Of a stretch of 64,000 nt of DNA, positions 7,187-15,649 are shown in pieces. The DNA is taken from NCBI RefSeq assembly GCF_002042965.1, contig NZ_MZNT01000004.1, forward strand, positions 1-64,000, given 5' to 3'. The DNA is from Paenibacillus sp. 32352 (GTDB taxonomy: Bacteria; Bacillota; Bacilli; Paenibacillales; NBRC-103111). The position numbers and the translations under genes are program-made. Every line of letters begins with the position of its first letter. Within the stretch, counting starts at the first letter, position 1. The notes below the pieces were generated by a model. The model ran no database searches. It was not told the origin of the DNA and worked only from the letters and a program-made list of their open reading frames with translations.

Positions 7187-8925
7187 ACTGGACTCAACTC
7201 CTGACAAAATGTAGTGATTTCTGCCGGCAAGAATGGGTTACCGTTATATTTCAACAGACTCTTAATTTTTTCTGGGGAACCAACGTTCAATTTGATCAAG
7301 GAAGCCAATTGAGCCGTTGCATTGTTTTCGATAACAACAACGGTTTTTGCTTTTGCCATTTGAGCCTTCAGCTCTTCAGCAGGGAAAGGATGCAGCAAGC
7401 GAACCGTTACGTGATTTGTTTTGATACCTTGCTTCTCCAAACGCGTTCTTGCTTCGTCGATAGTTCCACCAGTGGAACCCATACCGATAAGCAGCAGATC
7501 CGCTTCTTCGTGAGGAGCGTCTACAAGGATCGGGTTCGTTACTTTCACGTGTTTCAATTTCTCCATACGCTTATCCATCATTTTCTTGCGGTTATCCGTG
7601 CCTTCGGATGGACGGCCTTCTTGGTCATGCTCTACGCCTGTTACGTGGTGCAAGCCGTATTTTTGACCAGGAATCGATCTTGGAGAAACGCCGTCTTCAG
7701 TAAACTCATAACGCTTGAACAGCTTGTTTTCTTCCGTCGGAGGCAATTCGCCTTGAACCAAGCGGCCGCGGTCGATAACGATTTTATTGTAATCCAACAA
7801 TTCACTGGATTGTTTACCCAGGGAAAGTTGAAGGTCAGTCAACAGGATAACCGGCACTTGATATTTCTCTGCCAGGTTGAACGCCTCAATCGTATCATAG
7901 AAGCACTCTTCGATTGTGGATGGAGACAGCACGATTTTCGGAATTTCACCGTGTGTTCCGTAGATCATGGCGAACACGTCGGATTGCTCTTGTTTGGTTG
8001 GAAGACCTGTACTTGGACCACCGCGTTGTGTATCAACGATAACAACAGGAGTTTCCGTCATACCAGCAAGACCGATAGCTTCCATCATCAAGGAAAGACC
8101 AGGACCTGCGGATGCAGTCATTGTACGCACACCGCCGTAGTTACCGCCGATAGCCATAGTTACCGCTGCGATCTCGTCTTCTGTTTGAATAACGGTACCG
8201 CCAAATTTAGGCAAGGTTTTGATTAAGTACTCCATGATCTCCGATGCTGGTGTAATCGGATATGCAGGCATGAAACGGCAGCCGGCAGCTACAGCACCCA
8301 AACCGATAGCATCGTTACCGATGATGAACAGCTTTTGTTTGCCGTCAGCAGGCTCTAACTGGAACTCAGGCAATGGACCGCCGTTCATTTCGAGAATGAA
8401 CTCAGCCGCTTTGCGAACCGCTTCGATATTTTTCTCTACAACTGCCGGACCTTTGCGTCCGAACTCTTCCTCAACCGCTTTATTAAACACTTCCAGTGGC
8501 AAACCAAGCAGGGCCCAAGATGCGCCGGAAGCAGCCATGTTCTTAAATAGGGATGTTCCAAGCTCTTCAGCAATCGCTGTAATAGGCACAGGGAACAAAC
8601 GTGCTTTGATGCCTTCAGGCACAACAGGATTAAATTTGGCGTCTGCTACGATAACGCCATTCTCACGAAGCTCATGCGCATTCAAATCGATGGTTTCTTG
8701 GTCAAATGCAACAAGGATATCCAAATCATCGGAAATAGCACGAATCGGTTTCGTACTGATTCTGATTTTGTTGTTGGTGTGTCCCCCCTTAATACGAGAG
8801 GAGAAATGACGGTACCCGTACAAATAATATCCCAGACGATTCAATGCCGTCGAGAAGATTTTGTCGGTACTTTCAACACCTTCCCCTTGTTGTCCTCCGA
8901 TCTTCCAAGATAATTGGCTAATCAC
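7174..8925 (-). CDS. korA: 2-oxoacid:ferredoxin oxidoreductase, alpha subunit with fused gamma domain (KorA)
   Basis: The 583-residue protein has an N-terminal gamma domain (residues 1 to about 185, starting SWKIGGQQGEGVESTDKIF). The alpha pyrimidine-binding domain follows (GNDAIGLGAVAAGCRFMPAY with the YPITPASEIMEYL motif, and QTEDEIAAVTMAIGGNYGG). A C-terminal transketolase-like domain (LLIGMGSTGGTIDEART) closes the chain. It pairs with KorB. A good sigma-A promoter lies at 9028-9056. Substrate preference (2-oxoglutarate, pyruvate or branched-chain oxoacids) cannot be read from sequence alone. Confidence 0.95.
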   Translation of the reverse strand: MISQLSWKIGGQQGEGVESTDKIFSTALNRLGYYLYGYRHFSSRIKGGHTNNKIRISTKPIRAISDDLDILVAFDQETIDLNAHELRENGVIVADAKFNPVVPEGIKARLFPVPITAIAEELGTSLFKNMAASGASWALLGLPLEVFNKAVEEEFGRKGPAVVEKNIEAVRKAAEFILEMNGGPLPEFQLEPADGKQKLFIIGNDAIGLGAVAAGCRFMPAYPITPASEIMEYLIKTLPKFGGTVIQTEDEIAAVTMAIGGNYGGVRTMTASAGPGLSLMMEAIGLAGMTETPVVIVDTQRGGPSTGLPTKQEQSDVFAMIYGTHGEIPKIVLSPSTIEECFYDTIEAFNLAEKYQVPVILLTDLQLSLGKQSSELLDYNKIVIDRGRLVQGELPPTEENKLFKRYEFTEDGVSPRSIPGQKYGLHHVTGVEHDQEGRPSEGTDNRKKMMDKRMEKLKHVKVTNPILVDAPHEEADLLLIGMGSTGGTIDEARTRLEKQGIKTNHVTVRLLHPFPAEELKAQMAKAKTVVVIENNATAQLASLIKLNVGSPEKIKSLLKYNGNPFLPAEITTFCQELSPVWQR

Positions 8926-9027
8926 CGTTGTCCACTCCTTTTAATGTCACTGACACTGCAATAGATCAACTTAAGCTTAAAAGAAATTTTACATATGGAT
9001 AAAAAATTTCTTTCAGTTGTCATCCAA

Positions 9028-9056
9028 ATCATATGACTTTACCAAGTAAAAAGCAA
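9028..9056 (-). promoter_or_regulatory. Sigma-A promoter of korAB
   Basis: On the minus strand TTGCTT (9051-9056) and TATGAT (9028-9033) are separated by 17 bp. The start point would fall about 95 bp before korA. No clear operator is seen in the leader. Confidence 0.55.
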
Positions 9057-9153
9057 GTAGTTTGGTCCAAATTGAAAGATAGTATTTTTAGATGATATCC
9101 ATACCGAAAAGAGATCAGTCTGCACGGCATATATCTAGATACAAGATAAAAGC

Positions 9154-10098
9154 TTACCGAGCCGGCAATTGCCGCTGCAAATATCGGTACCAATTTCGAA
9201 AAAAGAAGTCTTTAAGCCAGTCGTCCTTGTAGTATTTGCTTAAAAATTGCGCCAGATCGTCAAACTTCCCTGTATGCTCAAGACCCGGGATCCATTTGCT
9301 GATGCCGTCAAAGTCGGAGCCGATCACCAGATGCTTTTCGCCGCCTAACGAGCATATGTGGTCAATATGCTTTGTTAAATCGCTGAGCGAGGCGGTTCCT
9401 TGCTCGGTAACAAACCAAGGGACGAACGTGATGCCGATCCTTCCCTGCTTTTGGATTATAGCCTTGATCTGACTATCGTCCAGGTTGCGCGGATGGCTGC
9501 AGATGGCTTTGGCGTTGGAATGGGTGGCAACAAAAGGCTTCTCCGACATCATCGCAAGATCCCAGAACGATTTCTCCGACAGATGCGATACATCCATCAT
9601 TATACCCAAATCGTTGCACTCTTTAATAAATCTAAGCCCTTTTCTTGAAAATCCTCCTTGTCTCGGTTCCAAAACCCCGTCCGCCGCCCAATTCCCATAA
9701 TTCCAGGTAACTCCGATCAATCGAATTCCGAGATGGAACAAGGTCTGGGTAAACAAGGGGTTATCCTGAATCGCATCCGCTCCCTCCAATGTCAGAATCG
9801 CTCCCTTCTGGGGTCCGCTCATAACCTCCAGCAAGTCCGTCTGATTTTTAATCAGTCTGATTCTGGGGTCTGAAATGATTTTTTGATAAAAAATATTTAT
9901 GTACTCTAAATAATGTTCAAAATATGGTTGTCGGATACTATCCGATAAAAAAATAGCAAAAAACTGGATCTTCACCCCTGCTTGCACCATTCTTTGGTAG
10001 GTTACATCCAATCCAGACACGGTCGGGTTAAAAAAATCCAGTCCCCTGTTTTCGTACATTTTGTATAGTACATCGCAATGCCCGTCAATAATTGTCAT
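9154..10098 (-). CDS. Membrane-dipeptidase-type peptidase (M19, renal dipeptidase family)
   Basis: The 314-residue protein is a zinc-dependent M19 dipeptidase. Metal ligands are visible in HCDVLY (HxD, residues 7-9), in LTLEGADAI (bridging Glu), and in the two later histidines of DVSHLSEKSF and ATHSNAKAICSHPRNL. The substrate-side motif IGSDFDGI follows. No signal peptide is present, so it is cytosolic and probably hydrolyses dipeptides. In many Bacillales a gene of this kind sits between spoVS and korA, as here. AGGAG precedes the ATG by about 10 nt. Confidence 0.93.
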   Translation of the reverse strand: MTIIDGHCDVLYKMYENRGLDFFNPTVSGLDVTYQRMVQAGVKIQFFAIFLSDSIRQPYFEHYLEYINIFYQKIISDPRIRLIKNQTDLLEVMSGPQKGAILTLEGADAIQDNPLFTQTLFHLGIRLIGVTWNYGNWAADGVLEPRQGGFSRKGLRFIKECNDLGIMMDVSHLSEKSFWDLAMMSEKPFVATHSNAKAICSHPRNLDDSQIKAIIQKQGRIGITFVPWFVTEQGTASLSDLTKHIDHICSLGGEKHLVIGSDFDGISKWIPGLEHTGKFDDLAQFLSKYYKDDWLKDFFFRNWYRYLQRQLPAR

Positions 10099-10197
10099 TG
10101 TTCTTCACGCTCCTCGACATGATTAATCACATGAATGCCTTTTCAAGAGAGGAATTGCCACGTTTACCTCTTTCTGGAGTAATGAAGTTAGTAAATA

Positions 10198-10248
10198 AAA
10201 AACCTCTAACCGGTCTTTTCCCAAAAGAATCGACCACGATTAGAGGTT
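10198..10248 (-). terminator. Second terminator or leader attenuator between spoVS and the dipeptidase gene
   Basis: On the minus strand AACCTCTAA and GGTC pair with GACC and TTAGAGGTT, separated by a loop of about 16 nt. A T run follows immediately. It lies 60 bp beyond the spoVS terminator and 100 bp before the dipeptidase start. It is therefore either a back-up terminator or, if a promoter lies between the two hairpins, an attenuator in the dipeptidase leader. Confidence 0.75.
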
Positions 10249-10307
10249 CATAAATGAAAGAGCAAGGAACTACTGTTCATTGTCATGTCCGTATTGAAAA
10301 GGCACGG

Positions 10308-10337
10308 TAAAAAAACCTGTCTACTAAGTAAACAGGC
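10308..10337 (-). terminator. Intrinsic terminator of spoVS
   Basis: On the minus strand CCTGTTTACT pairs with AGTAGACAGG around a 1-2 nt turn, followed by seven T. It is 33 bp after the spoVS stop codon. Confidence 0.88.
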
Positions 10338-10368
10338 GTTCGGTAATTATGAAGTATAGTGCTGTACT

Positions 10369-10629
10369 CTACCTGGGTTCCACAATGAGTTTTATAGCCG
10401 TACGATCTTCTCCGTCGATAACGATATCCGTAAATGCTGGTATGCAAATCAAATCAACCCCGCTTGGAGCCACAAATCCTCGTGCAATCGCTACTGCTTT
10501 TATCGCTTGGTTGAGAGCTCCAGCCCCGATTGCCTGCAGCTCAGCTGCACCACGTTCACGCAATACACCCGCTAACGCGCCGGCTACGGAGTTAGGATTG
10601 GACTTTGCTGAAACTTTTAATACTTCCAT
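10369..10629 (-). CDS. spoVS: Stage V sporulation protein S
   Basis: The 86-residue protein matches SpoVS along its whole length (MEVLKVSAKSNPNSVAGALA, GAGALNQAIKAVAIARGF, VDLICIPAFTDIVIDGEDRT). SpoVS is an Alba-related protein that is needed for late sporulation and affects septation. GAGGAGGT precedes the ATG. A sigma-H-type promoter is visible upstream, which agrees with the known sigma-H control of B. subtilis spoVS. It has its own terminator. Confidence 0.97.
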   Translation of the reverse strand: MEVLKVSAKSNPNSVAGALAGVLRERGAAELQAIGAGALNQAIKAVAIARGFVAPSGVDLICIPAFTDIVIDGEDRTAIKLIVEPR

Positions 10630-10674
10630 GAAAAGTACCTCCTCGGGAATGATGGATTGCTTCCAGTACTAATC

Positions 10675-10704
10675 ATATTCTAGGAATTTTGCAATAATTC
10701 CTTC
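10675..10704 (-). promoter_or_regulatory. Sigma-H promoter of spoVS
   Basis: On the minus strand GAAGGAATT (10696-10704) matches the -35 consensus RnAGGAwww. After 12 bp CTAGAATAT (GAATAT at 10675-10680) matches the -10 consensus RnnGAATww apart from the first base. spoVS is a known sigma-H gene in B. subtilis. Confidence 0.7.
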
Positions 10705-10748
10705 TTCCCGAAGATCGTATTAACTAATAATTTAGAATTATCTGATAA

Positions 10749-11543
10749 TTATTCTATAATAAACTGATCCTCTTCCATACGGATCAATTGGATCTTCTTC
10801 CCTAGGCCTGTAGCAGGATCGAGATCTATACAAACCGCGTGGAAATGCCATTTGCCTTCGTCCACTACGAATCGAACAGGAAGCTGCGTTTTAAACTTCT
10901 GCAGTACAGCTCCTCTCTCCATGCCTAGAATACCGTCTCGCGGACCGACCATCCCAACATCGGTTACGTAAGCGGTCCCTTGAGGCAGGATACGCTCATC
11001 ATGCGTCTGTACATGAGTATGAGTACCCACGACAGCGGAAACCTTGCCATCCAGATGCCAGCCCATTGCGAGCTTCTCTGAAGTAGCTTCAGCGTGAAAA
11101 TCTACAAGGATGTATTTGTTCCGCTTTTTAACACCATCCAGTATCGTATCTACTTTGTCAAAAGGACAGTCCAGCGGCGGCAAAAATGTGCGCCCTTGGA
11201 CGTTAATAATAACCAGTTCCTGGTCCTTTACCTTGATGGTTGTAAAGCCTCTGCCAGGTGTCCCTTTAGGGAAGTTCGCAGGACGAACCATACGTTCTTC
11301 GTCGTCAATAAAGTCAAAGATTTCCTTTTGGTCCCAGGTGTGATTTCCCATCGTTATGCCATGAATGCCCATTTCGAACAGTTCCTTGGCGATGTTGGAA
11401 GTAATCCCTCTCCCGGCTGCCGCGTTTTCCCCATTCGCTATAATAAAGGTCGGATTTAATTTGTTTTTGAGTCCGGGCAAACAGGCTTTTACCGCCTTTC
11501 TTCCGACGGACCCAACAATATCACCGATAAATAAGATTCTCAT
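10749..11543 (-). CDS. ymdB: YmdB phosphodiesterase (metallophosphoesterase)
   Basis: The 264-residue protein is a YmdB-family metallophosphoesterase. Metal-binding residues are seen in IGDIVGSVGR, ANGENAAAGRG, MGNHTWDQKE, VDFHAEATSEK and VVGTHTHVQTHDERI. YmdB of B. subtilis hydrolyses 2',3'-cyclic nucleotides and controls biofilm versus motility choices. It interacts with RNase Y in the literature, and the gene follows rny here. A terminator lies between the two, so ymdB may depend on readthrough. AAGGGAG precedes the ATG. Confidence 0.95.
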   Translation of the reverse strand: MRILFIGDIVGSVGRKAVKACLPGLKNKLNPTFIIANGENAAAGRGITSNIAKELFEMGIHGITMGNHTWDQKEIFDFIDDEERMVRPANFPKGTPGRGFTTIKVKDQELVIINVQGRTFLPPLDCPFDKVDTILDGVKKRNKYILVDFHAEATSEKLAMGWHLDGKVSAVVGTHTHVQTHDERILPQGTAYVTDVGMVGPRDGILGMERGAVLQKFKTQLPVRFVVDEGKWHFHAVCIDLDPATGLGKKIQLIRMEEDQFIIE

Positions 11544-11584
11544 TTCTGTGCTCCCTTTCTATGTATGAACCTTTTAAGCGGAAA

Positions 11585-11615
11585 AGAAAAGTGGCTTATT
11601 CAGCCACTTTTCTCC
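11585..11615 (-). terminator. Intrinsic terminator between rny and ymdB
   Basis: On the minus strand AAAAGTGGCT pairs with AGCCACTTTT around a 5-nt loop and is followed by CTTTTCC. The T tract is interrupted by a C, so termination may be partial and let some transcription reach ymdB. Confidence 0.8.
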
Positions 11616-11632
11616 TTAGTGTATGCAATTTG

Positions 11633-13177
11633 CTATTTCGCGTATTCTACGGCACGAGTTTCGCGGATAACCGTTACCTTGATGTGGCCCGGATAATCCA
11701 GCTCGCTCTCGATTTTTTTGGTTATATCACGTGCAAGACGGAAAGCTTCCGTATCATCGATCTTCTCAGGCTGCACCATAACACGAACTTCGCGTCCCGC
11801 TTGAATAGCGTACGACTTCTCTACGCCTTCGAACGATTCGGAAATGTCTTCAAGCTTCTCTAGACGCTTGATGTAGGTTTCCAGCGTTTCACGTCGTGCT
11901 CCAGGTCGTGCGGCCGACAATGCATCCGCGGCTCCAACGAGCATTGCGATAACGGATGTGGCTTCGCAATCTCCATGGTGAGAAGCAATACTGTTAATGA
12001 CAATAGGATGCTCCTTGTACTTCTTGGCAATTTCTACGCCAATCTCAACGTGGGAGCCTTCCACTTCGTGGTCTAAAGCTTTACCGATGTCATGCAGGAG
12101 ACCGGCACGTTTCGCCAATGTCACGTCTTCCCCGAGTTCCCCAGCCATCAAACCGGTTAGATAGGCCACTTCCATTGAATGCTTCAACACATTTTGCCCA
12201 TAGCTTGTTCTAAATTTCAATCGGCCCAAAATTTTGATCAGGTCCGGGTGCAGTCCGTGAACGCCAGTTTCAAAAGTTGCCTGTTCACCGTATTCACGAA
12301 TGCGTTCATCCACTTCCTTACGGGACTTCTCGACCATTTCTTCGATCCGGGCAGGATGAATACGTCCGTCTGCAACCAGCTTCTCAAGTGAAGTACGGGC
12401 AATCTCCCGTCGAATAGGATCAAAACCGGACAGAATCACTGCTTCAGGTGTATCGTCGATGATAAGATCGATTCCCGTCAATGTTTCCAGTGCACGGATA
12501 TTTCTTCCTTCGCGACCGATAATGCGCCCTTTCATCTCTTCATTCGGCAGGGAAACGACCGAAACGGTAGTTTCTGCCACATGATCTGCAGCGCATCTCT
12601 GGATAGCAAGCGTAATAAGTTCGCGAGCCTTCTTGTCGCCTTCTTCTTTAGCCTGTTGTTCAATCTCTTTAATTAATTGAGCTGTTTCATGACGAACTTC
12701 CTGCTCAACATTCGTAAGGATGATGTTCTTGGCATCGTCCATCGTGAGCGCTGAGATTCGTTCCAGCTCCGCAACTTGATTTTTATAAATCTCATCAATT
12801 TGCGATTGTGTTTCTTCGATTCTTTTCTCTTTGTTGGCGACCTGCTCTTCTTTTTTCTCCAGAGATTCTAATTTTTTATCCAGCGACTCCTCTTTTTGCA
12901 ACAATCGTCTCTCTAATCGTTGAGTTTCATTTCGACGATCACGAATGTCCTTTTCAGCTTCGGATCTGAGCTTGTGAATCTCATCCTTAGCTTCCAGAAC
13001 CGCTTCTTTCTTAAGTGCCTCCGCTTCTTTCTTCGCATTTTCTTTAATCTGCTCAGCGGCTTGTTCGGCACTAGAAATTTTCGCTTCTGCAATGGACTTG
13101 CGGATAATATAACCAATCCCTAAGCAAATCACACCAACAAAGAGGATAATTAAGATCCAGATGGCCGGATTCAGCAT
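11633..13177 (-). CDS. rny: Ribonuclease Y
   Basis: RNase Y is the membrane-bound endoribonuclease that starts much mRNA decay in Bacillales. The N-terminal transmembrane helix ([18 protein letters not shown]) is followed by a long coiled coil (about residues 30-170), a KH domain ([15 protein letters not shown]) and an HD domain ([20 protein letters not shown]). The start at ATG 13177 (514 aa) is preferred because GAGGAGG lies 8 nt upstream; that site overlaps a GTG at 13186. A promoter is found at 13329-13358. The usual partners RicA and YmdB are encoded nearby. Confidence 0.96.
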   Translation of the reverse strand: MLNPAIWILIILFVGVICLGIGYIIRKSIAEAKISSAEQAAEQIKENAKKEAEALKKEAVLEAKDEIHKLRSEAEKDIRDRRNETQRLERRLLQKEESLDKKLESLEKKEEQVANKEKRIEETQSQIDEIYKNQVAELERISALTMDDAKNIILTNVEQEVRHETAQLIKEIEQQAKEEGDKKARELITLAIQRCAADHVAETTVSVVSLPNEEMKGRIIGREGRNIRALETLTGIDLIIDDTPEAVILSGFDPIRREIARTSLEKLVADGRIHPARIEEMVEKSRKEVDERIREYGEQATFETGVHGLHPDLIKILGRLKFRTSYGQNVLKHSMEVAYLTGLMAGELGEDVTLAKRAGLLHDIGKALDHEVEGSHVEIGVEIAKKYKEHPIVINSIASHHGDCEATSVIAMLVGAADALSAARPGARRETLETYIKRLEKLEDISESFEGVEKSYAIQAGREVRVMVQPEKIDDTEAFRLARDITKKIESELDYPGHIKVTVIRETRAVEYAK

Positions 13178-13328
13178 CCAGTTCACCTCCTCGTTGTTTC
13201 TCCAAGGGGTAAGCTTGGGACAGTATGGTTTTTAATCCGTTTCACAAACGTAAGATAAAGTAAAAATTGGCGATTTTACTTTGAGACTCTTCCCGGGCGA
13301 AGTACAGCAGGAAGATTCTGTGTATAAA

Positions 13329-13358
13329 ATTATACATGATTATTTTATCTTTTGTCGA
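13329..13358 (-). promoter_or_regulatory. Sigma-A promoter of rny
   Basis: On the minus strand TCGACA (13353-13358) and a perfect TATAAT (13329-13334) are separated by 18 bp, about 150 bp before rny. The rest of the 281-bp rny-recX gap shows no further feature. Confidence 0.6.
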
Positions 13359-13458
13359 AGAAGCTTGTCAAGGTGTCCAAGGCAGAAATGATTCATTGAA
13401 CCCTGAAGTACATTCATCCATTGCAGGTATATCAAGCCGTTTGAGTCCGATAATGTCA

Positions 13459-14172
13459 TTAATAGTCTTCAAATTCTCCAACACCAAATTCCAATTCATC
13501 GGCATTCGCAGCTCCAAATGCCTTGACCAGGTCTCGCATCACTCTCGATACCAGACTTGATGAATAGCCTCTTCTCGCCAAAAACCCCATAGCCTTGCGC
13601 CTGGCTTTCAATGAATCCTCCGCAAATTCTATGCGATATTTTTTATAGGCGAGATCAAAAGCGTGGCGATACTCTGTCTCTTCATCAACCTGGCCGAGCG
13701 CATGCACAATATGCTCCGGCTGGAGACCCTTATGCTGCAGCTCTTGCTTGACCCAATTGCGCCCCTTCTTCTGGGACCGAATCCGCTGCATCGTGAGCTG
13801 CTCGGCGAACAATCCGTCGTCAACATACCGTTCCTGCCTGAGCCTTTCAATAGTGATCGTTCTAATCGCAGGTTCATATCCTTTTTGCTTAAGACGTGCT
13901 GCAAGCTCATGCTCGGAACGAAGACGGGACGATAAGAGCCGAATGGCGTAAAGATAGGCTTGCTGCTTCTCTTGGGCATACAGTATCGCCTTGAACTCCT
14001 CGACACTGATAACCGAGCCCTTGACAAGCCTATACTTAATCAATATATCCTCATGAACCGAGAACGTATACTGTTCATCGATATACAGGTTATATCTGTC
14101 CTTGACCCGTTTTTGCCGCTCTACCTTGGTAATCGTCCCGCTGTGCATCCCTTCTTCGGTTTCTTTATCCAA
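13459..14172 (-). CDS. recX: Regulatory protein RecX
   Basis: The product is a RecX-family protein of about 237 residues, built of three-helix repeats (AYLYAIRLLSSRLRSEHELA, KGRNWVKQELQHKGL). RecX modulates RecA filaments. The TTG at 14172 is chosen because GAGGTG lies 7 nt upstream; a TTG at 14187 would overlap that site, and the ATG at 14148 has none at proper spacing. The N-terminal segment GTITKVERQKRVKDRYNLYI is typical of Bacillales RecX. A 51-nt structured element lies 26 nt upstream, and recA with its own terminator comes just before. Confidence 0.93.
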   Translation of the reverse strand: MDKETEEGMHSGTITKVERQKRVKDRYNLYIDEQYTFSVHEDILIKYRLVKGSVISVEEFKAILYAQEKQQAYLYAIRLLSSRLRSEHELAARLKQKGYEPAIRTITIERLRQERYVDDGLFAEQLTMQRIRSQKKGRNWVKQELQHKGLQPEHIVHALGQVDEETEYRHAFDLAYKKYRIEFAEDSLKARRKAMGFLARRGYSSSLVSRVMRDLVKAFGAANADELEFGVGEFEDY

Positions 14173-14198
14173 TCCTAAACACCTCAAACATAAAATAA

Positions 14199-14249
14199 CC
14201 TCATAAAGCGGGAACCTCGAACCGAAGCTGATTCAGGTACTTTATGGGG
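14199..14249 (-). promoter_or_regulatory. Conserved 51-nt stem-loop element, copy 1 (recX leader)
   Basis: On the minus strand CCCCATAAAGT (14239-14249) pairs with GCTTTATGAGG (14199-14209), closing a 29-nt loop that begins ACCTGAATC. The same architecture is found before cinA (16919-16969) with identical total length, identical loop start and different but still complementary stem bases. Downstream, GGTTATTTT and a GAGG ribosome-binding site follow in both copies. No Rfam family comes to mind. A cis-acting RNA or a protein-binding DNA site are both possible. Confidence 0.7.
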
Positions 14250-14330
14250 AAGCATAAAATTGATAAATGCTAACATGTTAAGAAATAGAAACCTCTATTC
14301 TGGACCTTTTGTAGCTGTTCCTATATGGTA

Positions 14331-14367
14331 GAAAAGGCACCTTATACTTGAAGTAAAGGTGCCTTGC
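14331..14367 (-). terminator. Intrinsic terminator of recA
   Basis: On the minus strand AAGGCACC pairs with GGTGCCTT around a 16-nt loop and is followed by TTTTC. It lies 18 bp after the recA stop and separates recA from recX. Confidence 0.87.
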
Positions 14368-14384
14368 ACTATAGTCACTCCGAT

Positions 14385-15437
14385 TTATTCTTCAAATGCC
14401 AGCAGATCGTCCTCTTCCTCGTCTTGATCATGAAGATCAGAACCGTTGGCAATGATCAGATTGCTGTTCTCGCGAATCTTCTTCTCGATGATATCAGCAA
14501 TTTGCGGATTTTCTTTCAGGAATTGCTTAGCATTCTCACGGCCCTGACCGAGTCGATCGTTGTTGAAAGAATACCATGCGCCGCTCTTCTGGATAATGTC
14601 CATTTCGCTTCCGATATCAATAATGCTGCCTTCTTTGGAAATGCCCTCTCCGTACATAATATCAATATCCGCTTGCTTGAATGGAGGTGCCACTTTATTC
14701 TTAACGACTTTAATCCGGGTACGGTTACCCACCATGTCGTTGCCTTGCTTGATTGTCTCTACGCGGCGAACATCCAGCCGAATTGTGGAATAGAACTTCA
14801 ATGCGCGTCCGCCCGGCGTTGTTTCCGGATTTCCGAACATTACCCCTACCTTTTCACGAAGCTGGTTAATGAAGATGGCAATAACCTTGGATTTGTTAAT
14901 AGCACCCGACAGCTTACGCAATGCCTGAGACATAAGTCTTGCCTGCAAACCGACATGGGAATCTCCCATCTCGCCTTCGATCTCTGCCTTCGGCACCAGT
15001 GCTGCAACGGAGTCGATGACGATAATATCGACAGCGCCGCTTCGAACGAGAGCTTCGGCGATTTCCAACGCTTGCTCTCCCGTATCCGGCTGTGACAGGA
15101 GTAAATCATCGATATTGATTCCCAGCTTGCTTGCATACAGTGGATCCAACGCGTGCTCCGCATCGATGAAGGCAGCTTGTCCGCCGGCCTTTTGCACTTC
15201 AGCAATCGCATGAAGGGCTACTGTCGTTTTACCGGAGGATTCCGGTCCGTATACTTCTATAATTCTACCGCGCGGAAAGCCGCCGATACCAAGGGCGATA
15301 TCGAGAGCCAACGAACCGCTTGGGATAGTTTCAACTTGCATATGGGTGGATTCACCCAGTTTCATGATAGAGCCTTTACCAAACTGCTTTTCGATTTGAC
15401 GGAGTGCATTCTCCAATGCTGCGCGACGATCTGACAC
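14385..15437 (-). CDS. recA: Recombinase RecA
   Basis: The 350-residue recombinase starts at GTG 15437 ([20 protein letters not shown]), aligned with B. subtilis RecA and preceded by AAGGAAGTG. A longer frame to 15566 would read through the operator. The Walker A motif GPESSGKTT lies at about residues 64-72, the Walker B region is [15 protein letters not shown], and the L1/L2 DNA-binding loop and [20 protein letters not shown] are intact. The C-terminal tail is acidic ([14 protein letters not shown]). It drives homologous repair and LexA cleavage. A LexA box lies at 15513-15526. Confidence 0.98.
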   Translation of the reverse strand: MSDRRAALENALRQIEKQFGKGSIMKLGESTHMQVETIPSGSLALDIALGIGGFPRGRIIEVYGPESSGKTTVALHAIAEVQKAGGQAAFIDAEHALDPLYASKLGINIDDLLLSQPDTGEQALEIAEALVRSGAVDIIVIDSVAALVPKAEIEGEMGDSHVGLQARLMSQALRKLSGAINKSKVIAIFINQLREKVGVMFGNPETTPGGRALKFYSTIRLDVRRVETIKQGNDMVGNRTRIKVVKNKVAPPFKQADIDIMYGEGISKEGSIIDIGSEMDIIQKSGAWYSFNNDRLGQGRENAKQFLKENPQIADIIEKKIRENSNLIIANGSDLHDQDEEEDDLLAFEE

Positions 15438-15512
15438 AATGGTCACTTCCTTTTCTCTCTTATAATTACTTCCATGATAACTTGTTTTCACTCTATTGCC
15501 AAGCATTTTTTG

Positions 15513-15526
15513 CGAACATACATTCG
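15513..15526 (-). promoter_or_regulatory. LexA (DinR) operator upstream of recA
   Basis: The site CGAACATACATTCG matches the Bacillus SOS box CGAACRNRYGTTYG with one mismatch in the second half-site. It lies 76 bp before the recA start, in the expected promoter region. This indicates standard SOS induction of recA. Confidence 0.85.
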
Positions 15527-15649
15527 ATTGATAGTCAAAATAAAAACCGCAACAAGATATATGCATTGTTACGGTTCTTCCGTTAAACCTATTATATTAC
15601 AACTTACGAATAAATTACAAGCACTATTTTTATAATCATCCCGAAGCTT

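Noticed and set aside
6290..8226. Long plus-strand ORFs (295 and 348 aa) opposite korAB
   Set aside because: Their composition is rich in Cys, His and Phe without motifs, as expected from reading the complementary strand of korAB.
9901..10060. AT-rich start of the dipeptidase gene as a possible foreign insertion
   Set aside because: The reading frame and the M19 motifs are continuous and the neighbours are syntenic with other Bacillales; no flanking repeats were found.
14188..14260. LexA box in the recX leader (GAAC repeats on the plus strand)
   Set aside because: The two GAAC units are direct, not inverted, repeats and do not match CGAACRNRYGTTYG; the conserved structure there is the 51-nt stem-loop.
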